NCBI GenBank assembly: GCA_934597465.1
Contig: CAKTSC010000075.1
Span: forward strand, 1 to 6,802
Length of the DNA: 6,802 nucleotides
Direction: 5' to 3'
Source: an uncultured Dysosmobacter sp.
GTDB lineage: Bacteria; Bacillota; Clostridia; Oscillospirales; Oscillospiraceae
Shown here: positions 1-4,208 of the stretch, one piece after another
Layout: every line of letters starts with the position of its first letter
How positions within the stretch are numbered: the stretch's first letter is position 1
Notes under the pieces: model-generated
What the model was told of the DNA's origin: nothing
The model's input: the letters and a program-made list of their open reading frames with translations, nothing else
The model's database searches: none
Program-made: the position numbers and the translations under genes

Positions 1-75
1 TACGAGAGCCCCAGCGTGAAGCGCCGCAAGAAGTCTGAGGCCGCTCGCAAGAACAAGAACAAGCGGTTCTATTGA
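1..75 (+). CDS. rpsU: 30S ribosomal protein S21, C-terminal end (partial)
   Basis: Only the last 24 codons and the TGA stop are in the window; the start lies to the left. The tail reads YESPSVKRRKKSEAARKNKN then KRFY. This is the characteristic basic C-terminus of Firmicute S21, whose usual form is a Y-x-x-PSVKRKKKSEAARKRK tail. S21 is a small protein of the 30S subunit platform, near the anti-Shine-Dalgarno end of 16S rRNA, and helps initiation on natural mRNAs. A strong intrinsic terminator begins about ten bases after the stop, so this is the last gene of its transcript. The family call is confident; nothing can be said about its start or promoter. Confidence 0.93.
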   Translation, partial: YESPSVKRRKKSEAARKNKNKRFY

Positions 76-84
76 TCCATCGAA

Positions 85-120
85 AAAAGTCCCGTGCCGT
101 CTGGCACGGGACTTTTCCTT
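85..120 (+). terminator. Intrinsic terminator of rpsU
   Basis: A perfect 14-bp stem is formed by 85-98 (AAAAGTCCCGTGCC) and 103-116 (GGCACGGGACTTTT), with a GTCT loop at 99-102. The A run on the left arm and the T run on the right arm make it potentially bidirectional, so it could also stop the convergent minus-strand transcript. Confidence 0.93.
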
Positions 121-140
121 TCCCCCGCAAACGCAGCAGG

Positions 141-218
141 GAATGGAGAATTGACGATTGGGAATTGAGAATTGAAAATTGATAATTGACAATGGAGAAT
201 GCCCCCCTGCGGGGGGAC
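141..218. repeat. Tandem heptad repeat plus GC palindrome, copy 1
   Basis: Eight consecutive 7-base units fill 141-196 in exact register: GAATGGA, GAATTGA, CGATTGG, GAATTGA, GAATTGA, AAATTGA, TAATTGA, CAATGGA. They are followed by GAATG, then the inverted repeat CCCCCC-TGC-GGGGGG (202-216) and AC. A shorter copy with the same order of parts lies at 3026-3087. Both copies sit between convergent genes and just beyond an intrinsic terminator. The remainder of this gap (219-341) is GC-rich; I see no gene, promoter or further clear hairpin in it. Confidence 0.8.
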
Positions 219-341
219 GAGAGCCCAAGCCCCAGAAAGCGGATACCCCGCGAAGCCGCCGCCGCAGGAAACGAACGCACCGCAAAGCGAACGCCCCAGG
301 AGACGGATCCCCAGAGGCGACCACCCCCCAAAGCAGCCGCG

Positions 342-1091
342 CTACCCCCCTTGCAGGAGCCGCGGCAGCAGGTCGCTGACCTCCGGATAGACGCAGAAGG
401 CGTCCGGGATGCCGCACTCCTGGGCCACCCGCAGCTTCCGCCGGAGGGTCTCGGCGTCGTCAAAGAGGACGAAGCGGGTCTCCCCGCCCTTCCGATAGGT
501 AAAGTACCGGGCGCAGAGGGCCTGGGAAAAGAAGACCGCGGGGCCCTCCGCCAGCAGCCTCTCCAGCTCCCCCGCGCTGAGGGGCCGCCCCTCGCCGCCG
601 GGGCAGGGGAGGGGGAAATCCATCCGCAGCCGCTGGAGATCCAGCGCCGCCTGGCCCCAGCGCTGCCGCCCCTCCCGCAGGTACTGCCGCAGCTCACCGC
701 CGGAAACGGCGCTGTTCAGCAGCACCGCCCCCCCGGGGACGGCCCAGCCCTCCGGCAGATAGAGGGCCCAGCGCCGCCGGGAGAAGCGCTCCCCCAGGGA
801 GCGGGCCAGCGCCAGCAGATCCCCCCGGGGGGCCTCCTCAAGATCCAGCACCGCCCCGGAAAAGCCCCGCCGCAGGCACTCCCGCTCCAGGGCGGCGGCC
901 AGGGCCTCCGGCTCTGGGAGGGGCGGGGCCTCCCGGTCACTGAGACTCAGGAGCCCGCCTTGGCAGTTCAGGGGCAGGCTCTGGCGCAGCAGGCTGCTCT
1001 CCGGCCCCACGCGGTAGGCAGCGTAGGCCAGGCGGCAGGGATAGCGGGCGGCCTCCTGGGCCTCCCGGGGCGAAACGATGAGCGTGAGCAC
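342..1091 (-). CDS. GH18-like TIM-barrel protein, probably degenerate, function unknown
   Basis: The chosen start is the GTG at 1091-1089. It is preceded by a clear Shine-Dalgarno AAGGGGG (complement of 1099-1105) at 7 bases, and gives 249 residues; an ATG 18 codons upstream (1145) has no such signal. There is no signal peptide or membrane segment. The pattern is hydrophobic strands alternating with Arg/Leu/Ala/Glu-rich helices. Around residues 78-86, SGAVLDLEE resembles the GH18 barrel strand DGxDxDxE but keeps only D83 and E85. Near the C-terminus, RYFTYRKGGETRFVLFDDAE followed by TLRRKLRVAQECGIPDAFCV resembles the end of YaaH/SpoIVA-region-type GH18 barrels (product strand, then 'D-x-x-S/T-hhhK' helix). 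Missing acidic positions suggest weak or no glycosidase activity. This is a remote-similarity inference; 'hypothetical protein' is the safe name. It is transcribed toward rpsU and back to back with yqeG. Confidence 0.6.
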   Translation of the reverse strand: MLTLIVSPREAQEAARYPCRLAYAAYRVGPESSLLRQSLPLNCQGGLLSLSDREAPPLPEPEALAAALERECLRRGFSGAVLDLEEAPRGDLLALARSLGERFSRRRWALYLPEGWAVPGGAVLLNSAVSGGELRQYLREGRQRWGQAALDLQRLRMDFPLPCPGGEGRPLSAGELERLLAEGPAVFFSQALCARYFTYRKGGETRFVLFDDAETLRRKLRVAQECGIPDAFCVYPEVSDLLPRLLQGG

Positions 1092-1103
1092 GGTGATACC
1101 CCC

Positions 1104-1132
1104 TTGTAGACCGGCCGGGAATCTGCTATACT
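1104..1132 (+). promoter_or_regulatory. Sigma-A promoter of yqeG
   Basis: TTGTAG (1104-1109) and TATACT (1127-1132) are separated by 17 bases. The -10 box is extended by TG at one base upstream (TGC-TATACT). The expected transcript start is near 1139. The -35 box overlaps the ribosome binding site of the divergent minus-strand gene. Confidence 0.75.
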
Positions 1133-1137
1133 GAGAA

Positions 1138-1153
1138 CGCGCCAAACGGCGCG
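1138..1153 (+). other. Short hairpin at the 5' end of the yqeG transcript
   Basis: CGCGCC (1138-1143) pairs with GGCGCG (1148-1153) around an AAAC loop. It would lie at the very start of the predicted mRNA, where such hairpins often stabilise transcripts. No T run follows, so it is not a terminator. Confidence 0.45.
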
Positions 1154-1182
1154 GAGTATCCTATGAGACGGAGGGCCCCGAT

Positions 1183-1707
1183 ATGAGCATTTCTCTGGTG
1201 CCGGATGTGCTGCTGCCGGATTACCGGGCGGTGACGCCGGACTTCCTGCGGGCGCGGGGCGTGACACTGCTGCTCTGCGACCTGGACTTCACCCTGGCCC
1301 CCAAGTCCGTCCGCCACCCGGACGAGACCGTCCGCGCCTGGATCGCCGCCCTCCGCGCGGCGGATATCACGGTGATGATCGTCTCCAACAACCGCTCCGG
1401 CCGCCGGGTGACGGATTTCTGCGCGGAGCTGGGCATCCCCTACCAGGGCCATGCCAAAAAACCGGGAACGGAGGGCCTCCGCAAGGCCATGGCCCGGGCC
1501 GGGAAGGGGAAGGGCGAGACCGCCATGCTGGGGGATAAGCTCCTCACCGATGTCCTGGCCGCCCGCCGGGCGGGCGTCCTCAGTCTGATGGTGGAGCCTT
1601 TGGGCGGGGCCGTCGGCCCCTGGCAGCGGGTACTCCACGCCCTCCAGGCCCCCATGAAAGCCCTCTGCCGGGAGAATACCCTCCGCCGCCGGGAAAAGAA
1701 TCGCTGA
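1183..1707 (+). CDS. yqeG: YqeG-family HAD-IIIA phosphatase
   Basis: This is a 174-residue protein, the usual size for the family. The ATG is preceded by GGAGG (1170-1174) at 8 bases. The HAD motifs appear in order. Motif I is CDLDFTL, with nucleophile D33 and acid/base D35. Motif II is IVSNN, with S68. A lysine follows in HAKKPG (K92/K93), and motif IV is LGDKLLTD, with D118 and D123. The N-terminal PDVLLPDYRAVTPDFLRARG matches the YqeG pattern of 'P-x-x-x-x-x-h-x-x-I-T-P-x-x-L-x-x-x-G'. The family is related to the mitochondrial phosphatidylglycerophosphatase GEP4, so a role in phospholipid synthesis is plausible but not proven for the bacterial proteins. The usual DLDNTL is DLDFTL here. 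In many clostridia yqeG lies near efp, as it does here. The basic tail (RRREKNR) is unremarkable. Confidence 0.9.
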   Translation: MSISLVPDVLLPDYRAVTPDFLRARGVTLLLCDLDFTLAPKSVRHPDETVRAWIAALRAADITVMIVSNNRSGRRVTDFCAELGIPYQGHAKKPGTEGLRKAMARAGKGKGETAMLGDKLLTDVLAARRAGVLSLMVEPLGGAVGPWQRVLHALQAPMKALCRENTLRRREKNR

Positions 1708-1734
1708 TTTCCCGGGAAAACTTTGCAAAACCCC

Positions 1735-1763
1735 TTGCAATACCGGGCCGCTTGGGATAAAAT
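1735..1763 (+). promoter_or_regulatory. Sigma-A promoter of efp
   Basis: TTGCAA (1735-1740) and TAAAAT (1758-1763) have a 17-base spacer. The expected start is near 1770, giving a leader of about 78 bases. A second TTGCAA lies at 1723-1728. Just upstream is the perfect palindrome TTTCCCGGGAAA (1708-1719), directly after the yqeG stop. efp can therefore be transcribed independently of yqeG. Confidence 0.85.
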
Positions 1764-1791
1764 ATTACAGGTCAATTTTTACAGTGATACG

Positions 1792-1839
1792 GAGAAAATG
1801 TCCTCCTGCGGGTCGTTTTCTCAGAGATTTGAAGGAGGA
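1792..1839 (+). promoter_or_regulatory. efp leader structure that may mask the ribosome binding site
   Basis: GAGAAAA (1792-1798) can pair with TTTTCTC (1816-1822), leaving a loop that contains TCCTCC (1801-1806). That loop sequence is an exact complement of GGAGGA (1834-1839), part of the efp Shine-Dalgarno. The leader could thus form a hairpin, an RBS-masking helix or a pseudoknot of both. No folding was computed. Confidence 0.4.
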
Positions 1840-1847
1840 GCAAAGCT

Positions 1848-2417
1848 ATGCCTACCATTACTGCAGGCGATTTCCGCAACGGCGTTACCTTTGAGATGGA
1901 CGGGAAGGTCATGACCGTCGTCGAATTCCAGCACGTCAAGCCCGGCAAGGGCGCGGCCTTCGTCCGCACCAAGTACAAGAACGTCATGACCGGCGCCATC
2001 CGTGAGGAGTCCTTCAACCCCACCGCCAAGTTCGAGCAGGCGGTCGTGGAGCGCAAGGACGCCGAGTACAGCTACAACGACGGCGACCTCTACTACTTCA
2101 TGGACCCCGAGACCTATGACATGATCCCCCTGAACAAGGACGTCCTGGGCGAGGCTTTCAAGTTCGTCAAGGAGAACACCATGTGCAAGCTGGTGAGCTA
2201 CAAGGGCAGCGTCTTCGCCGTGGAAGTCCCCAACTTCATGGATCTCGTCATCACCGTGGCCGAGCCCGGCGTCCGGGGCGATACCGCCACCAACGTCATG
2301 AAGCCCGCCACCCTGGAGACCGGCGCCCAGATCAAGGTGCCCCTGTTCATCAACGAGGGCGAGAAGATCACCGTGGATACCCGCACCGGCGAGTATCTGG
2401 GCCGCGCCAAGGACTAA
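1848..2417 (+). CDS. efp: Translation elongation factor P
   Basis: The protein has 189 residues, within a few of the usual 185-188. The ATG follows AAGGAGG (1832-1838) at 9 bases. EF-P binds between the ribosomal P and E sites and rescues ribosomes stalled on consecutive prolines. Three beta domains are expected: a KOW-like domain (about 1-63) and two OB-folds (about 65-125 and 128-187). The opening [17 protein letters not shown] is typical. The loop [14 protein letters not shown] carries K34 at its tip, the residue that is modified in many bacteria (beta-lysylation in E. coli, 5-aminopentanol in Bacillus). No epmA-like gene is nearby, so the modification type is unknown. The C-terminal block [20 protein letters not shown] and the ending [13 protein letters not shown] are strongly diagnostic. 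The gene has its own promoter and is followed by a hairpin. Confidence 0.98.
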   Translation: MPTITAGDFRNGVTFEMDGKVMTVVEFQHVKPGKGAAFVRTKYKNVMTGAIREESFNPTAKFEQAVVERKDAEYSYNDGDLYYFMDPETYDMIPLNKDVLGEAFKFVKENTMCKLVSYKGSVFAVEVPNFMDLVITVAEPGVRGDTATNVMKPATLETGAQIKVPLFINEGEKITVDTRTGEYLGRAKD

Positions 2418-2424
2418 TTGCAGA

Positions 2425-2455
2425 GAAAAGGGGGGGAAAATCTTTCCCCCTTTTC
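2425..2455 (+). terminator. Terminator or attenuator after efp
   Basis: GAAAAGGGGG (2425-2434) pairs with CCCCCTTTTC (2446-2455). A competing tighter hairpin is GGGGGAAA (2432-2439) with TTTCCCCC (2443-2450). A TTTT stretch lies in the right arm and is followed by CCC. No convincing promoter separates it from the next gene, so partial read-through is the likely way that gene is expressed. Confidence 0.7.
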
Positions 2456-2524
2456 CCGTCTCCGCTCCGGCGGGGACCGATAGAAATCAAACGCTGCTTT
2501 TGCGAAAAGAAAGGAGCTGCTACC

Positions 2525-2956
2525 ATGGAAATCACCGAGAAGGTCGCGTATCTTAAGGGGCTGGCCGAGGGCCTGGGCCTGGACAAGGAGACCAAGGAGG
2601 GTAAGATCATCGCCGCCATGATCGACATCCTGGACGACATCGCCCTGGAGCTGGAAGACCTGGGCGACGGCCTGGAAGAGGTCTGCGACGGTCTGGACGC
2701 CGTCAGCGAGGATCTGGAGGACGTGGAAGACATCGTCTATGACGAGTTCGACGAGGACGACGAGGATCTCGAGGACGAGGAAGACGAGGAGGAAGAGTGC
2801 TACGCCACCACCTGCCCCAACTGCGAGGAGACCGTCTTTTTTGACGAGGATGTCCTCAACGACGGCGAGGTCATCTGCCCCAACTGCGGCGAGAAGCTGG
2901 AGTTCGACCTGGGCGGCCTGGAAGAGGACGGGGAGGACGGCGGCGACGAGGAATGA
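2525..2956 (+). CDS. CD1247 N-terminal-type acidic zinc-ribbon protein
   Basis: The start is the ATG at 2525, which follows AAAGGAG (2510-2516) at 8 bases; 143 residues. Residues 1-70 look like an amphipathic helical or coiled-coil domain, opening MEITEKVAYLKGLAEGLGLD, a pattern I recognise from the clostridial family named after CD1247. A run of Asp and Glu follows (about 73-92). A four-cysteine zinc ribbon follows, CPNC at 97-100 and CPNC at 118-121 with 17 residues between, and then a second acidic tail to the end. The protein has very few basic residues outside the first 30. No enzyme motif is visible. In clostridia it is often next to efp, as here, but its role is unknown. A tie to translation or RNA-polymerase function would be speculation from neighbourhood only. 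Confidence 0.85.
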   Translation: MEITEKVAYLKGLAEGLGLDKETKEGKIIAAMIDILDDIALELEDLGDGLEEVCDGLDAVSEDLEDVEDIVYDEFDEDDEDLEDEEDEEEECYATTCPNCEETVFFDEDVLNDGEVICPNCGEKLEFDLGGLEEDGEDGGDEE

Positions 2957-2987
2957 TCCCGTTTCCCGTCCCTCTCAAAAGAGAACG

Positions 2988-3026
2988 AGAGCCGCGCACC
3001 CATCGGGTGCGCGGCTCTTCCTTTTT
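2988..3026 (+). terminator. Intrinsic terminator ending the yqeG-efp cluster
   Basis: AGAGCCGCGCACCC (2988-3001) pairs perfectly with GGGTGCGCGGCTCT (3005-3018) around the loop ATC, followed by TTCCTTTTT. The stem is 14 bp. Confidence 0.95.
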
Positions 3027-3087
3027 CATTGAGAATTGAGAATTGACAATGGAGAATTGGCCCCGCGGGGGACGGGGGACAGGGGAC
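3026..3087. repeat. Tandem heptad repeat plus GC palindrome, copy 2
   Basis: Heptads run in register: TCATTGA, GAATTGA, GAATTGA, CAATGGA, GAATTGG (3026-3060). The palindrome CCCCGCGGGG (3061-3070) follows, then three G-rich heptads, GGGGGAC, GGGGGAC and AGGGGAC (3067-3087). Order and sequence match copy 1 at 141-218, minus the AAATTGA and TAATTGA units. The unit count therefore differs by whole heptads. Like copy 1, it lies between convergent genes and starts at the end of a terminator T run. Confidence 0.82.
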
Positions 3088-3111
3088 GCCCGCGGCCGGA
3101 GGCCGCGGGCG
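3087..3111 (-). terminator. GC-rich hairpin after coaW, possible terminator
   Basis: CGCCCGCGGCC (3087-3097) pairs with GGCCGCGGGCG (3101-3111) around GGA, an 11-bp all-GC stem five bases beyond the coaW stop. On the minus strand the following bases are C-rich with scattered T rather than a true T run. It may therefore act as an mRNA 3' end protector or a weak terminator, with the rest of the repeat element beyond. Confidence 0.5.
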
Positions 3112-3116
3112 GATCT

Positions 3117-3941
3117 TTACTTCTCCAGGGCGTAGAGGGCGGCGCCGTAGGCGGTGGCGAAGGTGGCGTTCTCCGGGATGATGTAGTGGATGCCGTAGAA
3201 GCGCTCAAAGGTCTCGAAGTTGGGCCGGGTCTGATCCAGGGTGGTGACGGAGCCCGTAAGGATGACCTCCTTGGCCGGGCAGGTCTTGGTGGCCAGCACC
3301 GTCATGGTGCCGATGGCCTGGAGCACCAGGTTCACGACGCCTGCGGCAAGATCCGCGCCGCTGGCGTCCTCCGCCACGTTGCCGAAGTTGGCGGCGGTAA
3401 GGTCGGCGGAGAGGGTGTCCGTGCTGTTGCGGGAGATGTCCCCCACCATGAGGTCGATGTTCTTCAGCTCGCCGTCCGCCGCCAGGCGCTTGATCTGGCC
3501 GAAGCGCTCCATGCCCACCAGCCGCCGGCAGAGGCCGCCCAGGGTGCCGCCGCCGATGCCGCTGCCGCAGATGTGCTTCACCCGGCCTTGGTTGACATAA
3601 AGAAAGGAGGTGCCGGTGCCCATGGAGACCACCAGGGCCGTCTCCCGCCCGGCCAGGGCCAGAGCGCCCTTGCCCGCGGCGTTGAACTCGTCCACCTGGG
3701 TGGTGGGGATGCCGTAGATGTCACCCTCCACGAAGGAGGCCCCCTGGCCGGTGAGACAGATGCGGTCGATATCGTGAAGGGAGAGCTGGTTGCTGGCGAT
3801 GAAGCTGCCCATGGCGCCGAAGAGGGAGGTGAGCTGGTCCTCGCCCTTGGTGCGGAGCATCCCCAGGGTGGTGCCGTCCTGCCGGAGGCCCACCACCTTG
3901 GTGGTAGAGCAGCCGATGTCGATGCCCAGAATGATACCCAT
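3117..3941 (-). CDS. coaW: Type II pantothenate kinase
   Basis: The product phosphorylates pantothenate with ATP, the first step of coenzyme A synthesis, in the cytoplasm. The start chosen is the ATG at 3941-3939 (274 residues), because GAGGT lies 8 bases before it; an in-frame ATG five codons earlier overlaps that Shine-Dalgarno. The ASKHA-fold motifs appear in order. Phosphate loop 1 is GIDIGCSTTK (6-15), followed by LTGQGA (63-68) and a D84-E85 pair in VDEFNA. Next come SMGTGTS (106-112) and CGSGIGGGTLGGL (125-137), which matches the type II signature HIGGTGIGGGTL-GL. The C-terminus ends ATFATAYGAALYALEK, as in the family. Type II enzymes of the S. aureus kind are generally less sensitive to CoA feedback. 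A BadF/BcrAD-type ATPase is the main alternative but fits the GGGTLGGL motif less well. The gene is divergent from pncB. Confidence 0.88.
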   Translation of the reverse strand: MGIILGIDIGCSTTKVVGLRQDGTTLGMLRTKGEDQLTSLFGAMGSFIASNQLSLHDIDRICLTGQGASFVEGDIYGIPTTQVDEFNAAGKGALALAGRETALVVSMGTGTSFLYVNQGRVKHICGSGIGGGTLGGLCRRLVGMERFGQIKRLAADGELKNIDLMVGDISRNSTDTLSADLTAANFGNVAEDASGADLAAGVVNLVLQAIGTMTVLATKTCPAKEVILTGSVTTLDQTRPNFETFERFYGIHYIIPENATFATAYGAALYALEK

Positions 3942-3988
3942 TTGAATGTACCTCATTTCTGCGGAGCCTGCCGCATGGTAGTCGCATC

Positions 3989-4017
3989 ATCATAAGCCGT
4001 AATTTGCCAAAAGTCAA
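3989..4017 (-). promoter_or_regulatory. Sigma-A promoter of coaW
   Basis: Read on the minus strand, TTGACT (4017-4012) and TATGAT (3994-3989) have a 17-base spacer. The start is expected near 3982, leaving a leader of about 40 bases. Confidence 0.85.
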
Positions 4018-4021
4018 TGGC

Positions 4022-4088
4022 TTTCCGCACTTTTGTGAGACTTGCCGAGGAAGAAAAAAGATGCGGGAAATGCCTTGCTTTTCCGCAC
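4022..4088. promoter_or_regulatory. Candidate operator repeats in the coaW-pncB divergent region
   Basis: TTTCCGCAC occurs twice in the same orientation, at 4022-4030 and 4080-4088. TGCGGGAAA (4062-4070) is an inverted version with one extra G. The first copy is four bases upstream of the coaW -35 box. The third starts on the last base of the pncB -35 box and runs into the spacer. The placement suits a repressor or shared regulator, but the binding protein is unknown. I did not recognise a NiaR-type site. Confidence 0.4.
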
Positions 4089-4103
4089 CCGTCCCACTAT
4101 AAT
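4075..4103 (+). promoter_or_regulatory. Sigma-A promoter of pncB
   Basis: TTGCTT (4075-4080) and a perfect TATAAT (4098-4103) have a 17-base spacer. The expected start is near 4110, giving a leader of about 99 bases. The small inverted repeat ATAC-T-GTAT (4109-4117) covers the predicted start. Confidence 0.9.
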
Positions 4104-4117
4104 AGGGAATACTGTAT

Positions 4118-4197
4118 CACGGCGGCCATCCGTTTCCGGGCGGCGGAGGGCGGCCTGCCGTGGATCACGGCGCGGACTGGCTCCGCGCCGGGTTTTT
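4118..4197 (+). promoter_or_regulatory. Structured pncB leader, possible attenuator
   Basis: Two hairpins are visible. The first pairs CACGGCGGCC (4118-4127) with GGCC-T-GCCGTG (4152-4162), with a single bulged T; TCCG (4129-4132) can pair with CGGA (4144-4147) inside it. The second pairs CGGCGCGGA (4168-4176) with TCCGCGCCG (4182-4190) and is followed by GG and TTTTT (4193-4197), the form of an intrinsic terminator. ATCACGGCG is present twice (4116-4124 and 4164-4172), once at the base of each hairpin, so the two could compete for partners. The T run ends just before the pncB ribosome binding site. It does not match a riboswitch class I can recognise by eye. Confidence 0.5.
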
Positions 4198-4208
4198 CGA
4201 GGTGGAAT

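Noticed and set aside
141..203. CRISPR-like array
   Set aside because: The period is only seven bases with no spacers; it is a simple tandem repeat.
186..1109. A 307-residue open frame on the plus strand
   Set aside because: It is antisense to the GH18-like gene, is rich in Pro/Gln/Gly/Ala as expected from reading GC-rich coding DNA backwards, begins inside the heptad repeat and has no ribosome binding site.
1708..1719. TTTCCCGGGAAA as a terminator of yqeG
   Set aside because: It is a perfect palindrome without room for a loop and has no T run. It may be a protein-binding site, but nothing supports that further.
1126..1740. A 204-residue open frame on the minus strand over yqeG
   Set aside because: It is antisense to a gene with all HAD motifs intact, and shows no ribosome binding site or recognisable domain.
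2183..2524. Longer upstream start for the zinc-ribbon protein
   Set aside because: The extension overlaps efp in another frame and crosses the efp terminator hairpin; the ATG at 2525 has a strong Shine-Dalgarno.
3067..3085. G-quadruplex
   Set aside because: Only three closely spaced G runs are present, and the first can pair with the adjacent C run, so a stable intramolecular four-run structure is not shown.
3036..3995. A 319-residue open frame on the plus strand over coaW
   Set aside because: It is antisense to the pantothenate kinase, starts within the repeat element and has no promoter or family signature.
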